NCBI GenBank assembly: GCA_015232025.1
Contig: JADGAL010000003.1
Coordinates: 1 to 37,576 of the forward strand
Direction of reading: 5' to 3'
Origin: Alphaproteobacteria bacterium
GTDB taxonomy: Bacteria > Pseudomonadota > Alphaproteobacteria > Rhodospirillales > Magnetospirillaceae
DNA length: 37,576 nt
Under the pieces are notes generated by a model that saw nothing but the letters and a program-made list of their open reading frames with translations, had not been told where the DNA came from and made no database searches. Below are positions 17,139 through 25,786 of the stretch, one piece after another. Every line of letters begins with the position of its first letter. Within the stretch, counting starts at the first letter, position 1. The translations under genes were made by a program, and so were the position numbers.

Positions 17139-18275
17139 ATGTTACTGACGAACGAGCAAACCCTGATCCGCGACACCGCCCGGCGTTTCGCCGCCGACAA
17201 GCTGTGGCCGAACGCCGCCGCCTGGGACCGTGACCACACCTTCCCCGCCGAGGCCCTGGCCGAGATGGGCGCCTTGGGCTTGATGGGCATGCTGGTGCCC
17301 GACGAATGGGGCGGGGCGGGCGCCGACCACGTCTCCTACGCCCTGGCGCTGGAGGAGATCGCTTCGGGCTGCGGCGGTCTGTCCACCGTGATGAGCGTTC
17401 ACAATTCGGTGGGCTGCATGCCCATCCTGAAGTTCGGCGACGAGGCGCAGAAGCGCCGCTTCCTGCCGGCGATGGCCAGCGGCGAGATGCTCGGCTGCTT
17501 CTGCCTGACCGAGCCCGAGGCCGGCTCGGACGCCTCGGCGTTGCGGGCGCGGGCGCGGCGCGACGGCGGCGACTACGTGCTCGACGGGGTGAAGCAGTTC
17601 ATCACCTCGGGGCGCAACGCCAAGGTGGCGATCGTCTTCGCGGTCACCGACCCGGCGGCCGGCAAGAAGGGCATCTCGGCCTTCGTGGTGCCGACCGACA
17701 CGCCCGGCTGGAACGTCGCCCGCATCGAGGCCAAAACCGGCCAGAACTGTTCCGACACCGCCCAGATCGTCATGGAGGGCCTGCGGATTCCCGCCGAGCT
17801 GCGCTTAGGCGCCGAGGGCGACGGCTACCGCATCGCGCTCGCCAATCTGGAAGGCGGACGGATCGGCATCGCCTCGCAATCGGTGGGAATGGCGCGCGCG
17901 GCCTTGGAGGCCGCCATCGCCTACGCCAAGGAGCGCCGCACCTTCGGCCGCGCCATCGCCGAGCATCAGGCGGTGGCCTTCCGCCTCGCCGACATGGCGA
18001 CCCGAATCGAGGCGGCCCGCCAACTGGTGCTGAACGCCGCCACCTTGCGCGACGCCGGCCGGCCTTGCCTCAAGGAAGCCTCGATGGCCAAGCTGTTCGC
18101 CTCGGAAATGGCGGAGCGCGTCTGCTCGGACGCCATCCAAATCCATGGCGGCTACGGCTATCTCGAAGACTTCCCGGTCGAACGCATTTGGCGCGACGTG
18201 CGGGTCTGCCAGATTTACGAAGGCACCAGCGATATTCAGCGTCTGGTGATTTCGCGGGCGATCCTGGCCGAGTGA
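17139..18275 (+). CDS. Second acyl-CoA dehydrogenase (short/branched-chain type)
   Basis: A 378-residue FAD-dependent acyl-CoA dehydrogenase using ETF. The middle domain has [14 protein letters not shown] (122-135) and QFITSGRNA; the C-terminal domain has [11 protein letters not shown] and the catalytic Glu361 in [11 protein letters not shown], the position used by butyryl-, medium-chain and isobutyryl/2-methylbutyryl enzymes. This differs from liuA, so the two have different acyl substrates; 2-methylbutyryl-CoA or isobutyryl-CoA would complement leucine degradation, but chain specificity cannot be read here. The ATG at 17139 with GGAGAAGGGG is chosen; the longer reading frame would translate the repeat. 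Confidence 0.93.
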   Translation: MLLTNEQTLIRDTARRFAADKLWPNAAAWDRDHTFPAEALAEMGALGLMGMLVPDEWGGAGADHVSYALALEEIASGCGGLSTVMSVHNSVGCMPILKFGDEAQKRRFLPAMASGEMLGCFCLTEPEAGSDASALRARARRDGGDYVLDGVKQFITSGRNAKVAIVFAVTDPAAGKKGISAFVVPTDTPGWNVARIEAKTGQNCSDTAQIVMEGLRIPAELRLGAEGDGYRIALANLEGGRIGIASQSVGMARAALEAAIAYAKERRTFGRAIAEHQAVAFRLADMATRIEAARQLVLNAATLRDAGRPCLKEASMAKLFASEMAERVCSDAIQIHGGYGYLEDFPVERIWRDVRVCQIYEGTSDIQRLVISRAILAE

Positions 18276-18286
18276 GAATTTTTTGG

Positions 18287-18370
18287 GAAACACCAAGGAC
18301 ACCAAGGACACAAAGGAAATTTTTCTCGTCACCCGATCCTTCTTGGTGTCCTTGGTGTCCTTGGTGTTTC
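18287..18370. repeat. Compact ACCAAGGAC palindrome (copy C)
   Basis: The 25-base arm 18287-18311 is the exact reverse complement of 18346-18370, around a 34-base loop. The arms are built from CACCAAGGA words like copies A, B and D. It lies 12 bases after the stop of the dehydrogenase and 25 bases before the next gene, inside the operon. Confidence 0.95.
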
Positions 18371-18394
18371 TAACGAACTGTCTTGGGGGCATCC

Positions 18395-18997
18395 ATGCCT
18401 GAGCCGATCGAATTCTGGTTCGACTTCTCGTCGCCTTACGCGTATTTCGCGTCGTTCCGCATCGACGAGATCGCCGCCCGCCATGGGCGCGTGGTGGATT
18501 GGCGGCCGTTTCTGCTTGGCGTGGTGTTCAAGACCACGGGGCAGGGGCCGTTGACCCATTCGACGATGCGCGGCCGCTATGCCCAGCATGACTGGGTGCG
18601 CCTGGCGCGGCGCATGACGGTGCCCTTCACGATGCCCGAATCCTTTCCGTTGCGCGCCCAGGCGGCGAGCCGCGCCTTCTATTGGCTGGACGACCGCGAT
18701 CCGGCCAAGGCGCGCCAACTGGCCCACGCCATCTGGCGGGCGTTCTTCGGCGAGGGCCGCGACATGACGCCGCCCGACGCGGTGGCCGAGGTGGCGGCGG
18801 GTCTTGGCGTGGACAAGGCCGCGCTGCTGGCCGGCATCGAAAGCCCGGCGATCAAGGAGCGGCTGAAGACGGAAACCGAGCGCGGCATGGCGCAAGGGGT
18901 GTTCGGCTCGCCGTTCTTCCTGATCGACGGCGAGGGATTTTGGGGCAACGACCGCCTCGACGAGATCGACGCTTGGCTGGCGGCCGGCGGCTGGTGA
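18395..18997 (+). CDS. 2-hydroxychromene-2-carboxylate isomerase family protein (DsbA/GST-kappa fold)
   Basis: A 200-residue thioredoxin-fold protein with the HCCA isomerase/kappa-GST opening IEFWFDFSSPYAYFAS, in which a serine (12 or 13) replaces the cysteine pair of DsbA, and the closing GVFGSPFFLIDGEGFWGNDRLD. Family members bind glutathione. It is encoded within the liu operon, where such genes are frequently carried, but its substrate here is not the naphthalene intermediate the name implies; its role is unknown. ATG at 18395 preferred over an upstream TTG. Confidence 0.88.
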   Translation: MPEPIEFWFDFSSPYAYFASFRIDEIAARHGRVVDWRPFLLGVVFKTTGQGPLTHSTMRGRYAQHDWVRLARRMTVPFTMPESFPLRAQAASRAFYWLDDRDPAKARQLAHAIWRAFFGEGRDMTPPDAVAEVAAGLGVDKAALLAGIESPAIKERLKTETERGMAQGVFGSPFFLIDGEGFWGNDRLDEIDAWLAAGGW

Positions 18998-19009
18998 GGA
19001 GTTGAGACA

Positions 19010-20617
19010 GTGAGCGTCATTCAGTCGAGCGTCAGCACCCGGTCGGACGAGTTCAAGGCCAACGTCCAGGCCATGAAAACCCTGGTCGCCGATCTGCGCG
19101 ACCGGGTCGCCGAGGTCAAGCTGGGCGGCGGCGAGCAGGCCCGCGAGAAACATCTGGCGCGCGGCAAGCTGTTGCCGCGCGAGCGGGTGCGCCGGCTGCT
19201 CGACATGGGTTCGCCCTTTCTGGAACTGTCGCAACTCGCCGCCTATGGCATGTATGGCGGCGAGGTGCCGGCGGCCGGCGTGATCACCGGCATCGGCCGC
19301 ATCATGGGCCGCGAATGCGTGGTGGTGGCCAACGACGCCACCGTGAAGGGCGGCAGCTACTACCCGCTGACCGTCAAGAAGCACCTGCGCGCCCAGGAGA
19401 TCGCCAAGGAGAACAACCTTCCTTGCGTTTATCTGGTCGATTCGGGCGGCGCCAATCTGCCGACCCAGGACGAGGTGTTTCCCGACCGCGACCATTTCGG
19501 CCGCATCTTCTATAATCAGGCGACCATGTCGGCGCTGGGCATCCCGCAAATCGGCGTGGTGATGGGCAGTTGCACGGCGGGCGGCGCCTACGTTCCGGCG
19601 ATGAGCGACGAAAGCGTGATCGTGCGCAACCAGGGCACCATCTTCCTGGGCGGCCCGCCGCTGGTCCGGGCGGCCACCGGCGAGGTGGTCACCGCCGAGG
19701 ATCTGGGCGGCGCCGACGTGCATTGCCGAGTCTCGGGGGTCACCGATCATTACGCCCAGGACGACGACCACGCCTTGGCGATCGCGCGCAGCATCGTGGG
19801 CAATCTGAACCGCTCGAAGGGGGTCTCGCTCGATCTGCGTCCCTCCGAGGAGCCGCTTTACGATCCGGCCGAATTGTACGGCGTGGTGCCCACCGACCTG
19901 CGCAAACCCTACGACGTGCGCGAGGTGATCGCCCGCGTGGTCGACGGCAGCCGCTTCGACGAGTTCAAGCAGCTTTACGGCGCGACGCTGGTCTGCGGCT
20001 TCGCCCACCTCTACGGCTATCCGGTGGGCATCGTCGCCAACAACGGCATCCTGTTCTCGGAATCGGCCCAGAAGGGCGCGCATTTCGTCGAGTTGTGCAG
20101 CCAGCGCGGCATTCCGCTGCTGTTCTTGCAGAACGTCACCGGCTTCATGGTCGGGCGCAAATACGAGTCGGGTGGTATCGCCAAGGACGGCGCCAAGATG
20201 GTCACGGCGGTCTCGACCACGCGGGTGCCCAAGATCACCATGATCATGGGCGGCAGCTTCGGCGCCGGCAATTACGGCATGTGCGGCCGGGCCTTCCAGC
20301 CGCGCTTCCTGTGGATGTGGCCCAACGCCCGCGTCAGCGTGATGGGCGGCGACCAGGCCGCCAACGTGCTGGCCCAGGTGCGGCGCGACGCGCTCGAGGC
20401 GCGCGGCAAGACGTGGCCGGCCGAGGAGGAGGAGGCCTTCAAGGCCCCCATCCGCCAGCAATACGAGACGCAGGGCAATCCGCTTTACGCCTCGGCCCGG
20501 CTGTGGGACGACGGCATCATCGACCCGGCCGACGCGCGCCGGGTGCTGGGGTTGTCGGTGTCGGCGGCGCTCAACGCGCCGATCGAGCCGACCACCTTCG
20601 GCGTGTTCCGCATGTGA
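19010..20617 (+). CDS. liuB: Methylcrotonyl-CoA carboxylase, beta (carboxyltransferase) subunit
   Basis: Carboxyltransferase half of the biotin enzyme that turns 3-methylcrotonyl-CoA into 3-methylglutaconyl-CoA. Length 535 residues, standard for the subunit. It shows [60 protein letters not shown] and the C-terminal [20 protein letters not shown] with [19 protein letters not shown], all typical of MCC-beta. GTG start at 19010, 13 bases after the preceding stop, with GAGGAGTTGAGA upstream. The partner subunit is liuD at 21427. Confidence 0.97.
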   Translation: MSVIQSSVSTRSDEFKANVQAMKTLVADLRDRVAEVKLGGGEQAREKHLARGKLLPRERVRRLLDMGSPFLELSQLAAYGMYGGEVPAAGVITGIGRIMGRECVVVANDATVKGGSYYPLTVKKHLRAQEIAKENNLPCVYLVDSGGANLPTQDEVFPDRDHFGRIFYNQATMSALGIPQIGVVMGSCTAGGAYVPAMSDESVIVRNQGTIFLGGPPLVRAATGEVVTAEDLGGADVHCRVSGVTDHYAQDDDHALAIARSIVGNLNRSKGVSLDLRPSEEPLYDPAELYGVVPTDLRKPYDVREVIARVVDGSRFDEFKQLYGATLVCGFAHLYGYPVGIVANNGILFSESAQKGAHFVELCSQRGIPLLFLQNVTGFMVGRKYESGGIAKDGAKMVTAVSTTRVPKITMIMGGSFGAGNYGMCGRAFQPRFLWMWPNARVSVMGGDQAANVLAQVRRDALEARGKTWPAEEEEAFKAPIRQQYETQGNPLYASARLWDDGIIDPADARRVLGLSVSAALNAPIEPTTFGVFRM

Positions 20618-20636
20618 TGGGAAGGGGGAATTGACC

Positions 20637-21422
20637 ATGGCCAGCGAATCGCTTCTCGTCGAGACGGCGGGTGGTGTCGGCATCATCACCATGAACAAGC
20701 CCGACGTTCACAACGCCTTCGACGACGCGCTGATCGACGGCATGACGGCGGCCTTCAAGGCGATGTCGGGCGACCCGCTGATCCGCGCCGTGATCCTGAA
20801 GGCCAACGGCAAAAGCTTCTCGGCCGGCGCCGATCTTGGCTGGATGAAGCGGATGGCCGGCTATTCCGAGCAGGACAATCTGCGCGACGCGATGGCCCTG
20901 GCCCTGTTGATGGAGACCATCGACACCTGCGCCAAGCCGGTGATCGGGCTGGTCGCCGGCCCCGCCTATGGCGGCGGGGTCGGGCTGGTCGCCTGCTGCG
21001 ACATCGCGCTGGCCACGCCCGACGCGGCGTTCTGCCTGTCCGAGGTGCGGCTGGGGCTGATCCCGGCGGTGATCTCGCCCTATGTGGTGCGCGCCATCGG
21101 CGACCGCGCGGCGCGCCGCTGGTTCCTGACCGCCGAACGCTTCGACGCCAAGGAGGCGTGGCGCCTGGGGCTGGTTCATCAACTGGTCGCCACCGACAAG
21201 ATGGCCGCCGAGGCGACCCGGCTGACCGATCTGATCGTCAAGAACGGCCCCGCCGCCGTGGCGGCCGCCAAGGATCTGATCCGCGTGGTCGGCGACAGCC
21301 CGATGGGGCCCGACGTGATGCGCTACACGGCGCGGCGCATCGCCGATATCCGCGCCTCCGAGGAAGGCAAGGAAGGGATTTCCGCCTTTCTTGAGAAACG
21401 CAAGCCGGGCTGGGTGGGGTGA
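20637..21422 (+). CDS. liuC: Methylglutaconyl-CoA hydratase (enoyl-CoA hydratase family)
   Basis: A 261-residue crotonase-fold protein between the two carboxylase subunit genes, the usual place for the hydratase that makes HMG-CoA. Oxyanion-hole segments FSAGADLGWM (about 61-70; the GADLxWM form is common in this branch) and AGPAYGGGVGLVACCD are present, and the catalytic glutamate lies in FCLSEVRLGLIPAVISPYV. The ATG at 20637 with AAGGGGGAA is chosen over the TTG two codons upstream. liuD begins four bases after the stop. Confidence 0.94.
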   Translation: MASESLLVETAGGVGIITMNKPDVHNAFDDALIDGMTAAFKAMSGDPLIRAVILKANGKSFSAGADLGWMKRMAGYSEQDNLRDAMALALLMETIDTCAKPVIGLVAGPAYGGGVGLVACCDIALATPDAAFCLSEVRLGLIPAVISPYVVRAIGDRAARRWFLTAERFDAKEAWRLGLVHQLVATDKMAAEATRLTDLIVKNGPAAVAAAKDLIRVVGDSPMGPDVMRYTARRIADIRASEEGKEGISAFLEKRKPGWVG

Positions 21423-21426
21423 GTTC

Positions 21427-23430
21427 ATGTTCGACAAGATCCTGATCGCCAATCGAGGCGAAATCGCCTGCCGCGTCATCCGCACCTGTCGGCGGATGGG
21501 CGTTCGCAGCGTCGCCGTGTTCTCGGACGCCGACGCCTCGGCCATGCATGTCGCGATGGCCGACGAGGCGATCCACATCGGCCCGGCCCCGGCCCGCGAA
21601 AGCTATCTGCGGGGCGACGTCATCCTTGAGGCGGCGCGGCGCGCCGGCGCCCAGGCGGTTCATCCCGGCTATGGCTTCCTGTCCGAGAACGCCGCCTTCG
21701 CCCGCGCCTGCGAGGCGGCCGGCGTGGTGTTCATCGGCCCGCCGGTGCCGGCCATCGAGGCGATGGGCTCGAAGGTCGAATCCAAGCGCCTGATGGAGGC
21801 GGCCGGCGTGCCGCTGGTGCCCGGCTATCACGGCGCCGAGCAGTCGTCCGAGGCGCTGTGCGCGGCGGCCCGAAAGATCGGCTTTCCCGTGCTGGTCAAG
21901 GCCTCGGCGGGCGGCGGCGGCAAGGGCATGCGCGTGGTGCGCGCCGAATCCGAACTGGCCGAGGCGGTGGCCTCGGCGCGGCGCGAGGCGGAAAGCTCGT
22001 TCGGCGACGGCATGCTGCTGATCGAGAAATATGTCGACCAGCCGCGCCATGTCGAGATCCAGGTGTTCGCCGACCGGCATGGAAACGTCGTCCATCTGTG
22101 GGAGCGCGATTGCTCGTTGCAGCGCCGCCACCAGAAGGTGATCGAGGAGGCTCCGGCCCCCGGCCTGGAGGATTCGGTGCGGGCGCGCATGGGCGAAGCC
22201 GGCGTCGCGGCGGCCCGCGCCGTGGGCTATGTCGGCGCGGGCACCGTCGAATTCCTGTATTCGGCCGGCGGCTTCTACTTCATCGAGATGAACACCCGGC
22301 TCCAGGTCGAGCATCCGGTCACCGAGATGATCACCGGCCGCGACCTCGTCGAATGGCAGTTGCGCGTGGCGGCCGGCGAGCGCCTGCCGCTCGCGCAAGC
22401 CGACATTCCCCGGCGCGGCCACGCCTTCGAGGCCCGGCTCTACGCCGAGGACCCGGCCCGCGACTTCATGCCCTCGATCGGCACGCTGCACCATCTGCGC
22501 CCGCCGGCCGAGGGGCCGCATGTGCGGGTCGACACCGGCGTGCGCGAGGGCGACGCGGTCTCGATCCATTACGACCCGATGATCGCCAAGCTGATCGTCT
22601 GGGACGAGGACCGCCCGGCCGCCCTGCGCCGCCTGCGCGCCGCGCTGGCCGAGTACGAGGTGGTCGGGGTGGCGACCAACGCGGCCTTCCTGGCCGCCCT
22701 GGCGGGCCATCCCGACTTCGCCAAGGACGCCGTCGACACCGGCTTCATCGAACGCCACCGGGCCGAGCTGGTGCCCGCCAACCAGCCCGCCCCGGCGGCG
22801 GTGTTGGGGGTGGCGGCGCTCGACACCATCCTGCGTCTGGATGAGCAGGCGCGCGGTCGCGCGGCGGCCTCGTCCGACCCGTACTCGCCCTGGAACGCCG
22901 CCGATGGCTGGCGGATGAACGACGACAACCACAACGACCTGATGTTCCGCGATGGCGAGCGGATCGCCACCGTGGTGGTCCATTGGCGGCGCGACGGCTG
23001 GATGCTCGATCTGCCCGATGGCCCGCCGGTGATGGCGCGGGCGGTGCGCGAGCCGTCCGGCCGCCTCACCGTCGAGTTGGACGGCATGCGGATGGCCGCC
23101 ACCGTGGTGCGCCAGGGCTTCGAGATCACCGTGCTGCTCGACGGCCGGGCCTGGAAGCTGACGCTCGACGACCCGGCGGCGCGCGCCGCCGAGCAGGGCG
23201 CCGGCACCGGCCGCCTCACCGCGCCGATGCCCGGCCGCGTGGTCTCGGTGCTGGTCGAGGCCGGCGCCGTGGTGACGCTTGGCACGCCCTTGATGGTGCT
23301 CGAAGCGATGAAGATGGAACACACCATCCGCGCGCCGGCCGACGGCACCGTCACCGCCGTCCATTTCGCGGCCGGCGACCAGGTCTCGGAAGCCGCCGAA
23401 CTGCTGGCCTTCGAGGCGGCCGAGGCTTGA
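21427..23430 (+). CDS. liuD: Methylcrotonyl-CoA carboxylase, alpha (biotin carboxylase/BCCP) subunit
   Basis: A 667-residue protein: biotin carboxylase (about 1-450, FDKILIANRGEIACRVIRTC, ATP-grasp loop KASAGGGGKGMRVV, EMNTRLQVEHPVTE), a BT-type linker domain (about 460-585) and a C-terminal biotinyl domain with the biotinylated Lys629 in VLEAMKMEHTI. Together with LiuB it carboxylates 3-methylcrotonyl-CoA using ATP and bicarbonate. Start ATG 21427 overlaps GGTGAG; reading upstream would extend into liuC. Confidence 0.97.
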   Translation: MFDKILIANRGEIACRVIRTCRRMGVRSVAVFSDADASAMHVAMADEAIHIGPAPARESYLRGDVILEAARRAGAQAVHPGYGFLSENAAFARACEAAGVVFIGPPVPAIEAMGSKVESKRLMEAAGVPLVPGYHGAEQSSEALCAAARKIGFPVLVKASAGGGGKGMRVVRAESELAEAVASARREAESSFGDGMLLIEKYVDQPRHVEIQVFADRHGNVVHLWERDCSLQRRHQKVIEEAPAPGLEDSVRARMGEAGVAAARAVGYVGAGTVEFLYSAGGFYFIEMNTRLQVEHPVTEMITGRDLVEWQLRVAAGERLPLAQADIPRRGHAFEARLYAEDPARDFMPSIGTLHHLRPPAEGPHVRVDTGVREGDAVSIHYDPMIAKLIVWDEDRPAALRRLRAALAEYEVVGVATNAAFLAALAGHPDFAKDAVDTGFIERHRAELVPANQPAPAAVLGVAALDTILRLDEQARGRAAASSDPYSPWNAADGWRMNDDNHNDLMFRDGERIATVVVHWRRDGWMLDLPDGPPVMARAVREPSGRLTVELDGMRMAATVVRQGFEITVLLDGRAWKLTLDDPAARAAEQGAGTGRLTAPMPGRVVSVLVEAGAVVTLGTPLMVLEAMKMEHTIRAPADGTVTAVHFAAGDQVSEAAELLAFEAAEA

Positions 23431-23447
23431 TGTGAGCCAACGTCGAT

Positions 23448-23536
23448 CGTCATCCCCGCGAAGGCGGGGATCCATGGGTGTCTGGGCCAAACCGGATATC
23501 GAAACCGAATGGATTCCCGCCTTCGCGGGAATGACG
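23448..23536. repeat. Dispersed REP-like element with paired 27-base arms (CCCCGCGAAGGCGGGG core)
   Basis: Arms 23448-23474 and 23510-23536 are inverted copies with two mismatches. Each arm is itself a small palindrome (CCCCGCGAAGGCGGGG; TCCCGCCTTCGCGGGA). The GTCATYCCCGCG...GATCCA type is a very widespread proteobacterial intergenic repeat. It fills most of the 144-base gap between liuD and liuE. Confidence 0.93.
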
Positions 23537-23548
23537 AAGGTGCTCGCC

Positions 23549-23581
23549 ATGGCCGACATTTACGAGGGGCTGGAATGCTGA
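23549..23581 (+). other. Possible ten-codon leader reading frame overlapping the liuE start
   Basis: ATG at 23549 opens a frame encoding [10 protein letters not shown] and stops at 23579-23581, overlapping the first codons of liuE in another frame. It could couple liuE translation after the repeat-filled gap. It has no clear ribosome binding site and may be chance. Confidence 0.2.
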
Positions 23582-24477
23582 CATTGCCCAAATCCGTCCG
23601 GCTGGTCGAGGTCGGCCCGCGCGACGGCTTGCAGAACGAGGCGGCGCCGGTGGCGACCGAGGTCAAGATCGGGCTGATCGAGCGTCTGATCGCCGCCGGA
23701 CTGACGGTGATCGAGGCGGGCAGCTTCGTCTCGCCCAAATGGGTGCCGCGCATGGCCGATTCCGGCGCGGTGTTGAAGGCGTTGGGCCAGCGGCCGGGGA
23801 TTTCGTTCCCCGTGCTGGTCCCCAATCTCAAGGGGCTGGAGGCGGCGCTGGAGGCGGGCGCCCGCGAGATCGCGGTGTTCGGCGCCGCCTCGGAAAGCTT
23901 TTCCCAGCGCAACATCAACTGCTCGATCGCCGAAAGCCTGGACCGCTTCGCTCCGGTGGTGGCCGAGGCCCGCGCCAAGGGTCTGGTGGTGCGCGGTTAC
24001 GTCAGTTGCGTGCTGGGCTGTCCCTATGAGGGGCGGGTGGCGCCCGAGGCGGTGGCCCTGGTCGCGGCGCGGCTGTTCGAGATGGGCTGCGCCGAGGTCT
24101 CGCTGGGCGACACCATCGGCGCCGGCACGCCGCTCGCCGCCCAGGCGATGGTCGAGGCGGTCGCGGCGAAGGTGCCGGTCGAGCGTCTGGCCGCGCACTT
24201 CCACGACACCTACGGCCAGGCGCTGGCCAATCTGCTGGCGGTCATGGAGCGGGGCGTCCAGGTGATCGATTCCGCGGTCGCCGGGTTGGGCGGCTGCCCC
24301 TACGCCAAAGGCGCCACCGGCAACGTCGCCACCGAGGACGTTCTTTACATGCTGGATGGCATGGGCGTCGCGACGGGGGTCGATCTGGGCCGCCTGCTTG
24401 AGGCGGGACGCTTCGTCTGCGAGGCCCTGGCGCGGCCACCCGCGTCGCGCGTGGCCCGCGCGTTCCGAGCGAATTGA
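23575..24477 (+). CDS. liuE: Hydroxymethylglutaryl-CoA lyase
   Basis: Cleaves HMG-CoA to acetyl-CoA and acetoacetate, the last step of the leucine pathway. 300 residues, a TIM barrel of the DRE-TIM family: [12 protein letters not shown] with Arg16 and Asp17, [21 protein letters not shown], metal-binding [12 protein letters not shown], and the flexible signature loop [19 protein letters not shown] with the catalytic cysteine. ATG 23575 with GAGGGGCTGG upstream is chosen; longer upstream frames would translate the REP-like element. Last gene of the operon. Confidence 0.96.
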   Translation: MLTLPKSVRLVEVGPRDGLQNEAAPVATEVKIGLIERLIAAGLTVIEAGSFVSPKWVPRMADSGAVLKALGQRPGISFPVLVPNLKGLEAALEAGAREIAVFGAASESFSQRNINCSIAESLDRFAPVVAEARAKGLVVRGYVSCVLGCPYEGRVAPEAVALVAARLFEMGCAEVSLGDTIGAGTPLAAQAMVEAVAAKVPVERLAAHFHDTYGQALANLLAVMERGVQVIDSAVAGLGGCPYAKGATGNVATEDVLYMLDGMGVATGVDLGRLLEAGRFVCEALARPPASRVARAFRAN

Positions 24478-24510
24478 CTCTAAAACACGGTGCCTCGCCT
24501 TCGGCTGGTC

Positions 24511-24554
24511 TGTTATAGTGGCTCACCGGCGTCGGGGGGGCCCCGGAGCGGGGC
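24511..24554 (+). promoter_or_regulatory. Possible extended -10 promoter plus 5' leader hairpin of the first receiver gene
   Basis: TGTTATAGT (24511-24519) is an extended -10 element; the -35 region is poor. Downstream, GCCCCG (24540-24545) pairs with CGGGGC (24549-24554) in the presumed leader. The hairpin has no T tail, so it is not a clear terminator for the liu operon. Confidence 0.38.
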
Positions 24555-24567
24555 ACGGGATCAGGGG

Positions 24568-25068
24568 ATGAGTGGGTTCGACGGCCGCGACGTCAAGGTT
24601 TTGGTGATCGAGGACAATCAGCACGCCCGGCTTCTCATCCGCACGGTGTTGCAGACCTTGGGCGTCACCACGATCCGCGAGGCCAAGGACGGCGAGGACG
24701 GCCTTGAGGTGCTGAAGGAATTTCAGGCCGATCTGGTGATCGCCGACTGGAAGATGGAGCCGATGGACGGCCTCGTCTTCGTCGAGCGGATCAGGCGCGG
24801 CGCCGACAGCCCGAATCCCTATCTGCCGATCATCATGGTGACCGGCTACAGCGAGGCCCGTCTGGTGATCGAGGCGCGCGACGCGGGCGTCAACGAATTC
24901 CTGGCAAAGCCGATTTCGGCCAAGGCCCTGGTTGGACGGATCGTGTCGGTGCTCGACAAACCGCGGGCCTTCGTGCGTTGCGAGGGCTATTTCGGTCCCG
25001 ACAGGCGTCGACGTCAGCTTCCCTTTTCGGGTGGCGAAAGGCGAAAGCCAAGCCTTGGGGAAGGATGA
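24568..25068 (+). CDS. Single-domain response regulator with basic GPDRRRR tail (first of two)
   Basis: A 166-residue CheY-like protein. Receiver domain about 8-130: acidic pair E15/D16, phospho-acceptor Asp60 in LVIADWKMEPMDG, the threonine in IIMVTGYS and the lysine in FLAKPISAK. No DNA-binding or enzymatic output domain; instead a tail with GYFGPDRRRRQ and GGERRKP. It shares this layout with the neighbour at 25158. With the Hpt gene downstream it probably belongs to a phosphorelay. Start ATG 24568 with CAGGGG. Confidence 0.93.
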   Translation: MSGFDGRDVKVLVIEDNQHARLLIRTVLQTLGVTTIREAKDGEDGLEVLKEFQADLVIADWKMEPMDGLVFVERIRRGADSPNPYLPIIMVTGYSEARLVIEARDAGVNEFLAKPISAKALVGRIVSVLDKPRAFVRCEGYFGPDRRRRQLPFSGGERRKPSLGEG

Positions 25069-25105
25069 TGATCAGGCGGGACTTCCTGTCCGCGACGAAC
25101 GGCGT

Positions 25106-25111
25106 TATAAG
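25106..25111 (+). promoter_or_regulatory. Possible -10 element for the second receiver gene
   Basis: TATAAG at 25106-25111 lies 46 bases before the ATG at 25158; no good -35 is present. The 89-base gap between the two receiver genes is otherwise featureless. Confidence 0.25.
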
Positions 25112-25157
25112 GATTCACTGCGCGTAAGACGAACCCCGCATTGCGAGATCGTGATCG

Positions 25158-25718
25158 ATGGCTGGTTATAGCCTGGAAAGGTTGAATTTTCTGGTCGTCG
25201 ACGACAACAAGCACATGCGGGCGCTTGTGAAGACGATTTTGCACGCCCTGGGCTCGAAAAGCGTGGTCGAGGCGGCGGACGGCGCCGACGCGTTCAAGGA
25301 GCTGCGTCACTTCCCCGCCGACATCATCATTTGCGACTGGAACATGTCGCCGCTCGACGGCCTGGATTTCGTTCGTCTGGTGCGTACCGGCAAGGACAGC
25401 CCCAACCCGTTCGCCGCGATCATCATGCTGACCGGCCACACCGAAATGCACCGCGTGGTCGAAGCCCGCGATGCCGGCGTGCATGAATTCCTAGCCAAGC
25501 CGATCTCGGCCAAGGCGCTGTATTCCCGAATCCGGGCGATCATCGAGCGGCCCCGACCCTTCATCCGCACCGCCACCTATTTCGGTCCCGACCGGCGTCG
25601 CCGTCAGATCGAATACAAGGGCCGCGAGCGTCGCAAGACCGTGAAGCAGGAACAGGTGGTCGATCAAAGCTCGGTCGGCCTGAGCCAGGCCGAGGTCGAG
25701 GCGCTGCTGAGCGGCTGA
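25158..25718 (+). CDS. Single-domain response regulator with basic GPDRRRR tail (second of two)
   Basis: A 186-residue paralogue of the preceding protein. Receiver about 9-130 with D15/D16, phospho-acceptor Asp60 in IIICDWNMSPLDG, IIMLTGHT and FLAKPISAKAL. The tail repeats the TYFGPDRRRRQ motif followed by GRERRKTVKQEQ and a final short helix LSQAEVEALLSG, which is absent from the first paralogue and may be a docking helix. The nearly identical ARDAGVxEFLAKPISAKAL surface suggests both are phosphorylated by the same partner. Confidence 0.93.
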   Translation: MAGYSLERLNFLVVDDNKHMRALVKTILHALGSKSVVEAADGADAFKELRHFPADIIICDWNMSPLDGLDFVRLVRTGKDSPNPFAAIIMLTGHTEMHRVVEARDAGVHEFLAKPISAKALYSRIRAIIERPRPFIRTATYFGPDRRRRQIEYKGRERRKTVKQEQVVDQSSVGLSQAEVEALLSG

Positions 25719-25731
25719 GCCGGGCTGAGAC

Positions 25732-25760
25732 TTGCGCCGGACCGCGAAAGCGGCGATAAC
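25732..25760 (+). promoter_or_regulatory. Possible promoter of the Hpt gene
   Basis: TTGCGC (25732-25737) and GATAAC (25755-25760) are 17 bases apart, 27 bases before the ATG of the Hpt gene. Confidence 0.35.
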
Positions 25761-25786
25761 GGGGGTAGAGCAGGAGCGCGGATTTC

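Noticed and set aside
16991-18370. CRISPR-like array suggested by repeated ACCAAG words
   Set aside because: Repeats are inverted arms with irregular spacing, no unique spacers of constant length and no cas genes.
18329-20698. 789-residue minus-strand open frame
   Set aside because: Shadow of the HCCA-isomerase-like and liuB genes, both with clear catalytic motifs on the plus strand.
21238-23559. 773-residue minus-strand open frame
   Set aside because: Shadow of liuC and liuD; it crosses the REP-like element and has no motif.
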